Source of the DNA: Paracidovorax valerianellae
Lineage (GTDB): Bacteria > Pseudomonadota > Gammaproteobacteria > Burkholderiales > Burkholderiaceae_C
Direction: 5' to 3'
Length of the DNA: 64,000 nt
Assembly (NCBI RefSeq): GCF_900102625.1
Contig: NZ_FMZC01000001.1
Span: forward strand, 186,001 to 250,000
Shown here: positions 33,277 through 43,290 of the stretch, in pieces
How the letters are laid out: every line of letters begins with the position of its first letter
Numbering within the stretch: the first letter of the stretch is position 1
The notes under the pieces: model-generated
Seen by the model: the letters and a program-made list of their open reading frames with translations, nothing else
Database searches by the model: none
Told to the model about the DNA's origin: nothing
Program-made: the position numbers and the translations under genes

Positions 33277-34652
33277 CCGAACACCCCATGCAAGAACCAG
33301 TCGTGCCGGCCGGCCTCGCGCGGGCCGGCCCATTGCCGAAAGATCCAGACCGTGCCCACGGTGTCGTTGTGGGCCACGAAGTAATCGCGCCGCGCCAAGT
33401 GCTGCGATGCATCCCACCAGCCGCCGTCGAAACGGTGGGGGCCGGCCAGCAGCGTCAAAGGGCCGTGCCAGACCGGGCGGCTGCCCTGCAAAGCCAGCCG
33501 CTGGGGCGGGCGCATCAGCCAGCCGGGCCACAGCGCGGCGTCCGCCGCCACGGCGCCAACTCCGTTGGCAGCAGCCGTCCGGGCATTGCCGAGGTCGCCG
33601 CCCGCAGCCGGCTCCCAGCGCAGCATGCATTCCGGCCGGTGATCGGCCTGCAGCACGGCCACCTGCACCTGCTGCGCTCCCAGCCGGGCCGAGACCCGCT
33701 CCACCCACTGGTGCCAGGGTTCGCCCTGGGCCTGGCGCGCATCGTCGGGGCTGGGCGGCAGCAGGCTGGCGCTGGCCTGGGCATGGGGCACGGTCTCGGT
33801 GCTGCACAGGGTGATGTGGTTCACCGGCGCGGCCAGGCACTGGCGGCCCAGGTGCTCGGCCAGCAGGCGGCGCAGATGGGCCAGGTCCTGCGTGGGTTCG
33901 GCTGTGCGCACGGCCAGGCTTTGCTGAGGCGGCAAATCGACACCGTCGATGCGGCGCAGGTCGTGGCGCCAGGACAGCTCCAGCGACAGCACGCCCTGCT
34001 GTCGCGCCTGCAGCCAGCCGTGCAGCACACCGAGCAGCCGGTTGGTGGACCACAGCAAGGTGTTGGCCGACGTAGCGAGCGCGGGCAGTTCGGCCGACAG
34101 CGAAAAACTCTCGGGCAGTTCGATCCAGGGCAAGGGATGGGGCACGTCGCCCCAGGCCTGGTCCAGCGCCTGCAGCACGCCGGCACCGAACCGGCGCGCC
34201 ACGCCGGCGCGCGGCAGGGCGCGCAGCGCGCCCAGTGTGCGGCAGCCCATGCGCTCCAGGCTGGCGGCATGCGGGCGCAAGGCGGTCAGGGTGCGCAGCG
34301 GCAGATCGTGCGGCACCCGCCGCGGTGGGCGAACGCGAGCCTGGGCCAACCGAAGCAAGGCCAGCGCTTCGAAGGCCGTGGCGCCCTGGGCGAGTGCCTG
34401 CGGCCCGGCGGGCGGCGGCGAAGGATCGTTCGGTTCGGCGTCTTCACCGAACACCGGCCGATGCTGCTGGATCAGCGCCAGCAGCCGGGCGCGGCCACCC
34501 CAAAGGCGCTCGGTGCTGGAGACCTCCAGCAGCAAGGCTTCGTCGAGCAATGCCGCCCGGGGCGTGAAGCGCAGCGCCCACCAGCCCGCCGAAGCGGCCG
34601 GGGCGCCGGGCGGCAGTTCATCCAGCGACGATGGCACGGCGATCCAATGCAT
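33273..34652 (-). CDS. imuB: ImuB, Y-family polymerase-like translesion factor
   Basis: 459 aa. Y-family (DinB/UmuC-like) fold: N-terminal half with LDEALLLEVSSTERLWGG, thumb with helix-hairpin-helix-like MGCRTLGALRALPRAGVARRFG near residue 140, and a little-finger region. ImuB proteins lack a full catalytic centre and serve as the hub linking ImuA, DnaE2 and the beta clamp. It overlaps the end of imuA by 35 bp and the start of dnaE2 by 4 bp, so the cassette is translationally coupled. Confidence 0.9.
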   Translation of the reverse strand: MHWIAVPSSLDELPPGAPAASAGWWALRFTPRAALLDEALLLEVSSTERLWGGRARLLALIQQHRPVFGEDAEPNDPSPPPAGPQALAQGATAFEALALLRLAQARVRPPRRVPHDLPLRTLTALRPHAASLERMGCRTLGALRALPRAGVARRFGAGVLQALDQAWGDVPHPLPWIELPESFSLSAELPALATSANTLLWSTNRLLGVLHGWLQARQQGVLSLELSWRHDLRRIDGVDLPPQQSLAVRTAEPTQDLAHLRRLLAEHLGRQCLAAPVNHITLCSTETVPHAQASASLLPPSPDDARQAQGEPWHQWVERVSARLGAQQVQVAVLQADHRPECMLRWEPAAGGDLGNARTAAANGVGAVAADAALWPGWLMRPPQRLALQGSRPVWHGPLTLLAGPHRFDGGWWDASQHLARRDYFVAHNDTVGTVWIFRQWAGPREAGRHDWFLHGVFG

Positions 34653-35541
34653 GGACCGGCTCCTGAAAGGCCATCACGGACTGAGGCATGCCCTGCGCCG
34701 CTGGCGAGGAGGCATCGGACGGAAAACGGCGCGCCTTCAAGGCCCGCACGGCGGCGAGCACGGCGAACAGCGCGGGCGCATGCGCGCAGACGGGCACCGG
34801 GTGCATCAACGGCGGGCCGCGCCGCTTGAGCACGTGCACCTGCAGCGTACCGAGCGCCCTGCCCTCGTTCGGCATCGAGGATTCCGCCTGCAGATCCTGG
34901 GCGAGCCGAAGCCCCCGGGATTGCCGTGCGCCCTGCCCGGTTGGAAGGCCCTGCACCACCCAAAGCCGCAGCGGCGCAGGCGAAGCTTGCTGGCGATGGT
35001 CTTGCGGGCGAAACACCCACAGCAGAGCGGCCTGCTGGGCCGCGGCCAGTTGCAGGCGGCGCAGGGCCTCGGGCGGCGCCAGGGGCAGCCAGGCCAGCAC
35101 GGCCAGCACATCGCGGCAGCGCAGGGCCTGTTCGCTGGCCCATGCGGCCGATTTGTCGTGTGGCGAGGGCAAGGGGCGCACGCGGCACAGCCGGTCCGCC
35201 GGCAGGCCCGCCGCCTGCAGCGCGGGTGCGAACGGCTCGCACGGCGGCGCCACCAGCACCACGCGCCCGCCCCGCTGTGCCGCAGCCTTTGCCAGTGCCG
35301 GCAACACCAGCGGCCATTCGGCGCCGCCCTGGGGAGGCTGGAGCACTTCGGTCAACGACCCCAGCGGCCAGCCGCCGCCGGGCAGCGCGGCATCCAGCAG
35401 CGCATGGCCCGAGGGCTGCACGCGGCCGCTCTGGGCCGTCAGTGCATCGCCCTGCCAGACCCCGGGCAGATCCAGTCGGGCAGCCCCCTCCCGCCGGGCA
35501 GTGGCGCCGGACGAAAGCGTTGAAAGGGCAAGGTGCGACAT
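34618..35541 (-). CDS. imuA: ImuA, SOS mutagenesis protein (RecA/SulA-like)
   Basis: 307 aa from the ATG at 35541 (MSHLALSTLSSGATARR). It contains the RecA-like core segments LLDAALPGGGWPLGSLTEVLQPPQGG and GRVVLVAPPCEPFAPALQAAGL, with a degenerate Walker A, and a variable C-terminus. First gene of imuA-imuB-dnaE2. A LexA box 43 bp upstream of the start puts the cassette under SOS control. Confidence 0.9.
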   Translation of the reverse strand: MSHLALSTLSSGATARREGAARLDLPGVWQGDALTAQSGRVQPSGHALLDAALPGGGWPLGSLTEVLQPPQGGAEWPLVLPALAKAAAQRGGRVVLVAPPCEPFAPALQAAGLPADRLCRVRPLPSPHDKSAAWASEQALRCRDVLAVLAWLPLAPPEALRRLQLAAAQQAALLWVFRPQDHRQQASPAPLRLWVVQGLPTGQGARQSRGLRLAQDLQAESSMPNEGRALGTLQVHVLKRRGPPLMHPVPVCAHAPALFAVLAAVRALKARRFPSDASSPAAQGMPQSVMAFQEPVHALDRRAIVAG

Positions 35542-35583
35542 GGCGGGCTCGAGTGCTGGAATCGAATGCTGAAATTTGAATGA

Positions 35584-35599
35584 CTGTTTAAATATACAG
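35584..35599 (-). promoter_or_regulatory. LexA-binding SOS box upstream of imuA
   Basis: CTGT-N8-ACAG with an AT-only centre. In the direction of imuA it reads TACTGTATATTTAAACAGTC, almost the enterobacterial consensus. It overlaps the only plausible promoter position for the mutagenesis cassette. Confidence 0.9.
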
Positions 35600-35645
35600 T
35601 ATTCAAAACCACCCGGGCCATGCCCATCCATGGATACCGCTCCAT

Positions 35646-35682
35646 GAAAAAAGCCTGCGGGCACGAAGGCCGGCAGGCTTTT
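35646..35682 (-). terminator. Rho-independent terminator downstream of ppa
   Basis: Stem AAAAGCCTGC with GCAGGCTTTT around an inner GGCC-containing loop. On the minus strand it ends in a T run. It lies 65 bp after the ppa stop and before the imuA promoter, separating the two units. Confidence 0.75.
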
Positions 35683-35747
35683 GGAGAGGCGTCGCCTCTC
35701 AAGGGTGATCAGCGCTTCTCAGCGACTGTCAGTTCACCGCTTGCGAA

Positions 35748-36275
35748 TCACTTCTTGTAGTTGGCCAGGCCTTCGATGATTTCCTGGTGGGCGGCATCGA
35801 TGCCTTCCCAGCCCAGCACCTTGACCCACTTGCCTTCTTCCAGGTCCTTGTAGTGTTCGAAGAAGTGGCTGATGGCCTTCAGGCGCATCGGGTTCACGTC
35901 GTCCACGGTCTTCCAGTTTTCGTACATCTTGAGGACCTTGGTGGTGGGCACGGCCAGCACCTTGCCGTCGACGCCGGCTTCGTCTTCCATCTTCAGGATG
36001 CCGAGCGCACGGCAGGGCACGACCACGCCGGGCAGCAGGGGGTAAGGGGTGATCACGAGCACGTCCACCGGGTCGCCGTCGCCGCTCAGCGTTTGCGGCA
36101 CGTAGCCGTAGTTGGAGGGGTAGTACATGGCCGTGGTCATGAAACGGTCCACGAAGATGGCGCCCGATTCCTTGTCCACCTCGTACTTGATGGGGTCGGA
36201 GTCCATGGGGATCTCGATGACCACATTGAAGGTTTCAGGGGTGTTCTTGCCGGGTGTGACGTTGTTGAGGGACAT
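35748..36275 (-). CDS. ppa: Soluble inorganic pyrophosphatase, family I
   Basis: 175 aa from the ATG at 36275 ([20 protein letters not shown]). Metal- and pyrophosphate-binding residues are seen in [37 protein letters not shown] (the D-x-D-P-x-D motif) and [15 protein letters not shown]. It hydrolyses PPi to orthophosphate in the cytoplasm. Divergently transcribed from the membrane-bound H+-pumping pyrophosphatase, so both PPi-removal routes share one 221-bp intergenic region. Confidence 0.95.
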   Translation of the reverse strand: MSLNNVTPGKNTPETFNVVIEIPMDSDPIKYEVDKESGAIFVDRFMTTAMYYPSNYGYVPQTLSGDGDPVDVLVITPYPLLPGVVVPCRALGILKMEDEAGVDGKVLAVPTTKVLKMYENWKTVDDVNPMRLKAISHFFEHYKDLEEGKWVKVLGWEGIDAAHQEIIEGLANYKK

Positions 36276-36496
36276 GGATCTTTGAAGGTTGAGGAGGTGA
36301 TGGGAGTGGCGCGATTTTAGGCGCACGTCCGGCGGTGCTTGCCCGCCCGGGCCCTTGGCAGTAAATTGCCTCCGTTGGCCAATCGTCTCCTGCCTGCGCG
36401 CACGCAGGCCCCGGGGCACGAGGAAGCAACGCAGCGGAAGCACCACCGATGCGTTGTGTTTCCTTTCCGTGCAATCGACACCCAAGGAGAAAGAGC

Positions 36497-38578
36497 ATGG
36501 CGAACCCGGCAGCGTTGAACCCTCCCCTGATCCTGGCCCTGGTTTGTGGATTGATCGCGGTGGCCTACGGCCTGTGGGCCCGCCACTGGATCCTGTCCAA
36601 GGACCCGGGCAACCCCCGAATGCAAGAGATCGCCGGCGCCATCCAGGCCGGCGCGGCCGCCTACCTGGCGCGGCAGTACCGCACCATCGCCATCGTCGGC
36701 GTGGTGCTGGCCGTGCTGATCGGCCTGTTCCTCGATGCCATGACGGCCGGCGGCTTCGTGGCGGGCGCGGTGCTGTCCGGCGCCTGCGGCTTCATCGGCA
36801 TGAACGTGTCGGTGCGCGCCAACGTGCGCACCGCCCAGGCCGCCACGCAGGGCATGGGCCCGGCGCTCGACGTGGCGTTTCGCGGCGGGGCGATCACCGG
36901 CATGCTGGTGGTGGGCCTGGGGCTGCTGGGGGTGACCGGCTTTTGCTGGCTGCTGGTGGGGCGCGGGCAGTTCACGTCCACGGCCGACCTGGCGGCGCTG
37001 CTCAACCCGCTGATCGGCTTTGCCTTCGGCTCGTCACTCATCTCGATCTTCGCGCGGCTGGGCGGCGGCATCTTCACCAAAGGCGCTGACGTGGGGGCCG
37101 ACCTTGTTGGCAAAGTGGAAGCCGGCATTCCCGAGGACGACCCGCGCAACCCTGCCGTCATCGCCGACAACGTGGGCGACAACGTGGGGGACTGCGCCGG
37201 CATGGCGGCCGACCTGTTCGAGACCTATGCCGTCACGCTGATCGCCACCATGGTGCTGGGCGCGCTCATGGTCACCGCCGCGCCGGTGGCCGCGGTGACC
37301 TACCCGCTGGCGCTGGGGGCGGTGTCCATCATCGCGTCCATCGTGGGCTGCTTTTTCGTGAAGGCCTCGCCCGGCATGAAGAACGTGATGCCCGCGCTGT
37401 ACAAGGGCCTGGCGATTGCGGGCGTGATCTCGCTCATCGCGTTCTGGTTCGTGACGGCCTGGCTGGTGCCGGACAACGCCATCGCCGCCAGCGGCAGCCA
37501 GATGCGGCTCTTCGGCGCCTGCGCGACGGGCCTGGTGCTCACGGCCGCGCTGGTGTGGATCACCGAGTTCTATACGGGCACGCAGTATTCGCCCGTGCGG
37601 CACATCGCCCAGGCCTCCACCACGGGGCACGGCACCAACATCATCGCGGGGCTGGGCGTGTCGATGCGCTCGACCGCGTGGCCGGTGCTGTGCGTGTGCG
37701 TGGCCATCCTGGTGTCTTACGCGCTCGGCGGGCTGTACGGCGTGGCGGTGGCGGCCACGGCCATGCTCAGCATGGCGGGCATCGTCGTGGCGCTGGATGC
37801 CTACGGCCCCATCACCGACAACGCCGGCGGCATCGCCGAGATGGCCGAAATGCCCGCCAGCGTGCGCGAGATCACCGACCCGCTCGATGCCGTGGGCAAC
37901 ACCACCAAGGCCGTCACCAAGGGCTATGCCATCGGCTCGGCGGGCCTGGCCGCGCTGGTGCTGTTCGCCGACTACACGCACAAGCTCTCGGCCTATGGGC
38001 AGGCCATCCGCTTCGACCTGTCCGACCCGATGGTGATCGTGGGGCTGTTCATCGGCGGGCTCATCCCCTACCTGTTCGGCGCCATGGCGATGGAGGCCGT
38101 GGGCCGCGCCGCCGGGGCGGTGGTGGTCGAGGTGCGCCGCCAGTTCAACACCATCCCCGGCATCATGGAAGGCACCGCCAAGCCCGAATACGGCAAGGCG
38201 GTGGACATGCTCACCACCGCCGCCATCAAGGAGATGGTGATCCCCAGCCTGCTGCCGGTGGTGGTTCCGATCGCCGTGGGCCTGCTGCTCGGGCCGCGGG
38301 CGCTCGGCGGGCTGCTGATGGGCACCATCGTGACCGGCCTGTTCGTGGCGATCAGCATGTGTACCGGCGGCGGCGCCTGGGACAACGCCAAGAAATACAT
38401 CGAAGACGGCCACCACGGCGGCAAGGGCAGCGAGGCGCACAAGGCCGCCGTCACCGGCGACACCGTGGGCGACCCCTACAAGGACACGGCCGGGCCGGCG
38501 GTGAACCCGCTCATCAAGATCATCAACATCGTGGCGCTGCTGATCGTGCCGCTGGTGGTGCGGTTTCACGCGGGGTGA
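36497..38578 (+). CDS. hppA: Membrane-bound proton-pumping pyrophosphatase, K+-independent type
   Basis: 693 aa from the ATG at 36497, preceded by AAGGAGAAAG. About 15-16 transmembrane helices. PPi/Mg-binding loops are [38 protein letters not shown] and [13 protein letters not shown]. The lysine in [11 protein letters not shown] replaces the alanine of potassium-dependent enzymes, marking the K+-independent class. It couples PPi hydrolysis to outward proton transport across the inner membrane. Confidence 0.95.
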   Translation: MANPAALNPPLILALVCGLIAVAYGLWARHWILSKDPGNPRMQEIAGAIQAGAAAYLARQYRTIAIVGVVLAVLIGLFLDAMTAGGFVAGAVLSGACGFIGMNVSVRANVRTAQAATQGMGPALDVAFRGGAITGMLVVGLGLLGVTGFCWLLVGRGQFTSTADLAALLNPLIGFAFGSSLISIFARLGGGIFTKGADVGADLVGKVEAGIPEDDPRNPAVIADNVGDNVGDCAGMAADLFETYAVTLIATMVLGALMVTAAPVAAVTYPLALGAVSIIASIVGCFFVKASPGMKNVMPALYKGLAIAGVISLIAFWFVTAWLVPDNAIAASGSQMRLFGACATGLVLTAALVWITEFYTGTQYSPVRHIAQASTTGHGTNIIAGLGVSMRSTAWPVLCVCVAILVSYALGGLYGVAVAATAMLSMAGIVVALDAYGPITDNAGGIAEMAEMPASVREITDPLDAVGNTTKAVTKGYAIGSAGLAALVLFADYTHKLSAYGQAIRFDLSDPMVIVGLFIGGLIPYLFGAMAMEAVGRAAGAVVVEVRRQFNTIPGIMEGTAKPEYGKAVDMLTTAAIKEMVIPSLLPVVVPIAVGLLLGPRALGGLLMGTIVTGLFVAISMCTGGGAWDNAKKYIEDGHHGGKGSEAHKAAVTGDTVGDPYKDTAGPAVNPLIKIINIVALLIVPLVVRFHAG

Positions 38579-38778
38579 TGAACATGGCGATGGCCTCAGC
38601 CTGGCGCTTCATGGTTTCATGCCAATGCGGCACAAGGCGCATGGCCGAGCCCCGGCAAAGGGGCTTGGCATCCGTCTTGCATGTTTGCCGCAGTGCGCGT
38701 TCGACAGGCCCGACTTTTCCGGTTCTGCCGCCCTTCTGATCCATTCTTTTTTCCACTCCTTCAACATCTTTGAATCGC

Positions 38779-40182
38779 ATGACCCTTACCGCCGATCACC
38801 GCTCCAGCACCCTGCGCCTTGCAGTTTCTGCACGTCCTTCACGGACAGCACGCACCGCACGCACCACGGCATCCGCCCTCGCCTTCACCGTGATCGCACT
38901 GGCATGCCTGCCCGCAGCCCGTGCGCAGGGGCCCGCGGCTCCCAACCCTGCCGTGCAGCAGGCACTGCAGGCCGTGGGCTCTTCGCCTTCCGTGCGGCAG
39001 GTGCTGGAAGACCTGCGAACCGACCACCAGCGCACCGTCGATGAGTTGCGCACGCTGGTGCAGATTCCTGCTCCGCCGTTCAAGGAACAAGCACGCGCCC
39101 GCTACTTCGTGGACCGGCTGAAAGCGCTGGGCATCGCAGACGCCTACCTGGATGCCGAGGGCAACGCGATCGGCATTCGCAAGGGCACCGGCCGGGGACC
39201 GAAGCTCGTCGTCTCGGCGCATTTGGACACGGTGTTTCCCGAAGGCACCGACCTCACGGTGACCGAACGCGAAGGCAAGCTCTACGCCCCCGGCATTGCG
39301 GACGACACGCGTGGCGCGACCGTGCTGCTGTCCTGGCTCAAGGCCCTGAACGAGCGCCAACTGAAAACCGTGGGCGACATTGTTTTCGTCGGCAACGTGG
39401 GCGAGGAAGAGCTGGGCAACCTGCGCGGCATGAAGGCCCTGTTCAAAGACCACCGCGACATCGACGGCATGGTGGGCCTGGAACCCGGCGAGGGCGATAC
39501 CGTCCTCAACCAGGGCACGGGCAGCCACCGATACGAGGTGGCCTTCAAAGGGCCGGGCGGCCATAGCTTCGGCGCCTTCGGCCAAGTGCCCAGCGCCATC
39601 CATGCCATGGGCCGCGCCATCGCGCACATCGGCGACGTGCAGGTGCCCGCCGAGCCGAAAACGACCTTCACCGTGGGCAAAGTGGGCGGCGGCACGTCGG
39701 TGAATACCATCGCAGGCGATGCCAACATGGCGGTGGACATTCGCTCCAACGCGCTGCCCACGCTGCTGCAGGCCGAGCGAGACATCATGGCCGCCATCGA
39801 CCGTGGGGTGACCGAGGAAAACCGCCGCTGGAACGCGCCGGCCAAAATTGTGGCCACCTCCAAGCTCATCGGCGACCGGCCGGCGGGCAGCACAGCCGCT
39901 GCAGAACCGATCGTGCAGGCTGCGGTGGCTGCCATCGCCGCAACGGGCGGCAAGCCCGCACTGCGTGCGGCGAGCACCGATGCCAATGTGCCGATGGGCC
40001 TGGGCATTCCGGCTGTGATTCTGGGCAGCGGCGGCAAGAACGGCGGCTTTCATTCGCTGGGCGAATGGTTCGATCCCACCGATGCCTGGAAAGGCGCCCA
40101 GATCAGCCTGACCACCGTGCTCACGCTGGTCGGCGTGCAGGGCGTGAGCGAACCAGTGCTCACCAAGCGCGCGCCCCGCTGA
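38779..40182 (+). CDS. M20/M28-type metallo-hydrolase, exported
   Basis: 467 aa from the ATG at 38779; a TTG at 38770 is also in frame. A long signal region ends near ARAQG (about residue 50). The di-zinc peptidase core has SAHLDTVFPEGTD, PGIADDTRGATVLLSWLKAL, VGNVGEEELGNLRG and, near the end, GGFHSLGEWFDPTDAW. A dimerisation lid domain sits between. It resembles peptidase T/aminoacylase-like enzymes, and a periplasmic di- or tripeptidase role is plausible. Substrate not determinable. Confidence 0.87.
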   Translation: MTLTADHRSSTLRLAVSARPSRTARTARTTASALAFTVIALACLPAARAQGPAAPNPAVQQALQAVGSSPSVRQVLEDLRTDHQRTVDELRTLVQIPAPPFKEQARARYFVDRLKALGIADAYLDAEGNAIGIRKGTGRGPKLVVSAHLDTVFPEGTDLTVTEREGKLYAPGIADDTRGATVLLSWLKALNERQLKTVGDIVFVGNVGEEELGNLRGMKALFKDHRDIDGMVGLEPGEGDTVLNQGTGSHRYEVAFKGPGGHSFGAFGQVPSAIHAMGRAIAHIGDVQVPAEPKTTFTVGKVGGGTSVNTIAGDANMAVDIRSNALPTLLQAERDIMAAIDRGVTEENRRWNAPAKIVATSKLIGDRPAGSTAAAEPIVQAAVAAIAATGGKPALRAASTDANVPMGLGIPAVILGSGGKNGGFHSLGEWFDPTDAWKGAQISLTTVLTLVGVQGVSEPVLTKRAPR

Positions 40183-40188
40183 CGCCTT

Positions 40189-40210
40189 GGCGCCGGTCTG
40201 CACCGGCGCC
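40189..40210. terminator. Hairpin between convergent genes
   Basis: GGCGCCGGT, loop CTGC, ACCGGCGCC, a perfect 9-bp stem. It follows the M20 hydrolase stop and faces the convergent Mpo1-like gene. It lacks a long T run, so terminator function is probable rather than certain. Confidence 0.5.
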
Positions 40211-40240
40211 TTGACTCAAACGAATCAGCGGATCAGCGGA

Positions 40241-40765
40241 TCAGGCTGTGGCACCCTGCCCGCGCAGCCGCACCGGCCCCGAGCGCGCTTCGATGGCCGC
40301 CAGCACCTCGCGTCGCAGGCCCATCAAAAAACCCAGTTCGGCCGCCACGAAAAGCGGGCCGACGATCAGTCCCACCAGATCGTCGGCGAACGCCGGCTTG
40401 CGGCCTTCGTAGTAATGGCCCACAAACTGGATCACCCAGCCCACGATGAAGAGCCCGAGCCCCGCGCCCAGCCACAGCGCAGTGGACTGCGCCGCCAGCC
40501 ACTGGCCCACGGCGAGCATGGCGGCAAGCACCAGTGCCATGGCGACGCCGTATCGCCCGTCGAGTCGGAAGTAGAAGATGCAAGCGGCCAGCGCCGCCAG
40601 CAGCGCCAGCGAAACCGGCACGCCGCCCAGCAGCCATGCGGGGCGCGACAGCAGCACCGTCACCGCCAGCATGATCATGGGCACGCCGATGAAATGGGTC
40701 TGGATGTTGCGCGGGTCGCGGTGGTAGTCGGCATAGCCCGACAGGTGGTCGATCAGGGTTTTCAT
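40241..40765 (-). CDS. Mpo1-like (DUF962/YGL010w) membrane protein
   Basis: 174 aa from the ATG at 40765 (MKTLIDHLSGYADYHRDPRN). Four hydrophobic segments. The family histidines are present in YHRDPRNIQTHFIGVP and VGHYYEGRKPAF. The yeast relative Mpo1 is an Fe(II)-dependent dioxygenase of 2-hydroxy fatty acids in membranes, and bacterial members are little studied. Single gene, convergent with the M20 hydrolase. Confidence 0.8.
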   Translation of the reverse strand: MKTLIDHLSGYADYHRDPRNIQTHFIGVPMIMLAVTVLLSRPAWLLGGVPVSLALLAALAACIFYFRLDGRYGVAMALVLAAMLAVGQWLAAQSTALWLGAGLGLFIVGWVIQFVGHYYEGRKPAFADDLVGLIVGPLFVAAELGFLMGLRREVLAAIEARSGPVRLRGQGATA

Positions 40766-40950
40766 AGGGTGTCTCCGGGGTCTGTGCGTCAACGCTGCGC
40801 GGAATAATCGCCCCAGCGCCGCACGGGCGTCTGTCGGCCAGCCGACACAACGGCCACCACGGCTTGCACCATGGATCGAGCGCCCGGTGCCGGCCGGCGC
40901 CCGTGTGCCAACCGCCCGACCTAGGCCACCTTTGCCCCCTCACCTTCCGC

Positions 40951-41655
40951 ATGAACTCGCCTGCCGATCACCTGCCCACACTGCGCTCCGGCCGCTGGTT
41001 CGCCGCGCTGCCGCCCGGCCTGGCGCAAGCGCTGATGGACATGGCCGAGACCCGGTCGCTGGCTGCGGGCGAGGCGCTGTTTCTGCGCGGCAACGCGCCC
41101 TGCGGGCTGTATGCGGTGGTGCGCGGCGCCATCGACATCTCGGGCGTGGGCGGCCAGAGCGACAAGGCGCGTGCCTCGCTGCTCACGCGGCTGGAGGCAC
41201 CGGCCTGGTTCGGCGAGATCGCGTTGTTCGACGGCTCGGTGCGCACGCACGACGCGCACGCGGCCACCCACGCCACGCTGGTGCACGTGCCGCAGGAGCC
41301 ACTGCTGGCCCACCTGGCGCGGCACCCGCCGCACTGGCATGCGCTCGCCCTGCTGCTGACCGACAAGCTGCGCACCGCCCTCATCGCCCTGGAAGAGATG
41401 GCCCTGCTGCCCGCGCCGCAACGGGTGGCGCGCCGGCTGGCGCTGATGGCCGAAGGCTACGGCCAGTGGACCGATGCAAGCCGCTCGCGGCGCGTGATCG
41501 CGCTGTCGCAGGAAGAGCTGTCGCTGATGCTGGCCCTCTCGCGCCAGACCATCAACCAGATACTGAAAGAACTGCAGGCGCGCGGCCTGCTGCAGGTGCA
41601 CCGCGGCGAGATCGAGGTGTGCGACCTGCCCGCGCTGCGCGCAGCGGGTGGCTGA
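40951..41655 (+). CDS. Crp/Fnr family transcriptional regulator
   Basis: 234 aa from the ATG at 40951 (MNSPADHLPTLRSGRWFAAL). N-terminal cyclic-nucleotide-binding-like barrel with EALFLRGNAPCGLYAVVRGAI and WFGEIALFDGSVRTHDA. C-terminal winged helix with LSQEELSLMLALSRQTINQILKEL. The N-terminal FNR-type cysteine cluster is missing, so it is not an oxygen sensor of that kind. It lies 123 bp before the aldehyde dehydrogenase on the same strand, a possible target. Confidence 0.88.
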   Translation: MNSPADHLPTLRSGRWFAALPPGLAQALMDMAETRSLAAGEALFLRGNAPCGLYAVVRGAIDISGVGGQSDKARASLLTRLEAPAWFGEIALFDGSVRTHDAHAATHATLVHVPQEPLLAHLARHPPHWHALALLLTDKLRTALIALEEMALLPAPQRVARRLALMAEGYGQWTDASRSRRVIALSQEELSLMLALSRQTINQILKELQARGLLQVHRGEIEVCDLPALRAAGG

Positions 41656-41778
41656 ACCTCTGAGCGGCTGAGCCAGCGAACGCCGCTGCACTGCACGAGT
41701 GCTTTTGGCGACACGGCACGGGTGCCCCTACGCCTTTCGGCAGGCGGTGCCCGGCGCCTGCTGGCGCACAATCCGCCC

Positions 41779-43212
41779 ATGCAGTTCCACTACATCGCCA
41801 ATGCGCCCGTGGCCTCGTCTTCCGGCCGCACCATCGCCGTGATCGACCCGTCCGACGGGCAGCCCTTCGAAGAGATCCAGCGCGGCACCGAGGAGGACAT
41901 CGACGCGGCGGTCCACGCGGCACGGCAGTGCCACGAAGCCGTGTGGCGCAAGCTGGCGCCGGCCGAGCGGGGCCGGCTGCTGATGCGGCTGTCGATGCTG
42001 GTGTCCGAACATGCCGAGGAACTGGCCGCCATCGAACAGCGCGATTGCGGCAAGCCCACCAAGCAGGCCCGGGCCGACGCGCACGCGCTGGCGCGCTACT
42101 TCGAGTTCTATGCCGGCGCGTGCGACAAGCTGCACGGCGAAACCCTGCCCTACCTGGACGGCTACAGCGTGCTCACCTGGCGCGAGCCGCATGGCGTGAC
42201 CGGGCACATCGTGCCGTGGAACTACCCCATGCAGATCTTCGGGCGCTGCGTGGGCGGCGCGCTGGCGGCGGGCAACGTGTGCGTCGTCAAGCCGGCCGAA
42301 GACGCTTGCCTGTCGCTGCTGCGCGTGGCGCAACTGGCCGCGCAGGCGGGCTTTCCGGCCGGGGCCATCAACATCGTCACAGGCTACGGCCACGAGGCGG
42401 GCGATGCGCTGGCGCGCCACCCGGGCATCGACCACATCAGCTTCACCGGCAGCCCGCGCATCGGCACGCTGATCCAGCAGACGGCGGCCGAGCGGCATTG
42501 CCCCGTCACGCTGGAGCTGGGTGGCAAAAGCCCGCAGGTGATCTTTGCCGACGCCGATCTGGACGCGGCGGTGCCCGTGGTCATCAACGCCATCGTGCAG
42601 AACGCCGGCCAGACGTGCTCGGCGGGCTCGCGCGTGCTGATCGATTCGCTTATTTACGAGCCGCTGCTGGAGCGCCTGGGCCACGCCTTCGAGGCCCTGC
42701 GCGTGGGCCCCGCGGCCATGGACCTGGACGTGGGCCCGCTCATCCGCCAGAGCCAGCAGCAGCGCGTGTGGGACTTTCTCTCCGACGCCCAGGTGGCCGG
42801 CATTCCGCTGGTGGCGCAAGGCACCGTGGTGGACGAAGCGCCTGAAACGGGCTTCTACCAGGCGCCCACGCTGCTGCGAGACGTGCCGGTGGACCACCGC
42901 CTGGCGCAGGAAGAAGTCTTCGGCCCGGTGCTGTCGGCCATGGCTTTCGAGGACGAGGACCACGCGGTCGAGCTGGCCAATGCCACGCGCTTCGGCCTGG
43001 TGGCGGGCGTGTGGACACGCGACGGCGCCCGGCAGTTCCGCATGGCGCGGCGCATCGCCAGCGGCCAGGTGTTCATCAACAACTATGGCGCGGGCGGCGG
43101 GGTGGAGCTGCCCTTCGGCGGCGTGAAGTCAAGCGGCCACGGCCGCGAAAAAGGCTTCGAGGCGCTGTACGGGTTCACCACGCTCAAGACGGTGGCGATT
43201 CGCCACGGATAG
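41779..43212 (+). CDS. NAD(P)-dependent aldehyde dehydrogenase
   Basis: 477 aa from the ATG at 41779 (MQFHYIANAPVASSSGRT). Conserved elements: NAD-binding GHIVPWNYPMQIFGRCVGGAL, general base in LELGGKSPQVIF, nucleophilic cysteine in NAGQTCSAGSRVLI, and the C-terminal PFGGVKSSGHGREKGFEAL. Closest in style to betaine-aldehyde, aminobutyraldehyde and related ALDH9-like enzymes. The physiological aldehyde is unknown. A dispersed repeat follows the stop codon. Confidence 0.9.
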   Translation: MQFHYIANAPVASSSGRTIAVIDPSDGQPFEEIQRGTEEDIDAAVHAARQCHEAVWRKLAPAERGRLLMRLSMLVSEHAEELAAIEQRDCGKPTKQARADAHALARYFEFYAGACDKLHGETLPYLDGYSVLTWREPHGVTGHIVPWNYPMQIFGRCVGGALAAGNVCVVKPAEDACLSLLRVAQLAAQAGFPAGAINIVTGYGHEAGDALARHPGIDHISFTGSPRIGTLIQQTAAERHCPVTLELGGKSPQVIFADADLDAAVPVVINAIVQNAGQTCSAGSRVLIDSLIYEPLLERLGHAFEALRVGPAAMDLDVGPLIRQSQQQRVWDFLSDAQVAGIPLVAQGTVVDEAPETGFYQAPTLLRDVPVDHRLAQEEVFGPVLSAMAFEDEDHAVELANATRFGLVAGVWTRDGARQFRMARRIASGQVFINNYGAGGGVELPFGGVKSSGHGREKGFEALYGFTTLKTVAIRHG

Positions 43213-43218
43213 GCGATT

Positions 43219-43274
43219 GCTACAAATTTATTAGCAATACACCCTAGTGGATATTGCGCTGGAGGCCTTTTTGA
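43219..43274 (+). repeat. Dispersed palindromic repeat, copy e
   Basis: GCTACAAATTTATTAGC hairpin start, then CCCTAGTGGATATTGCGCTG and GAGGCC with a T run, nearly identical in its second half to copy a at 3841. It separates the convergent aldehyde dehydrogenase and ZIP genes. Confidence 0.8.
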
Positions 43275-43290
43275 TGCAAAGGCTGCAAGG

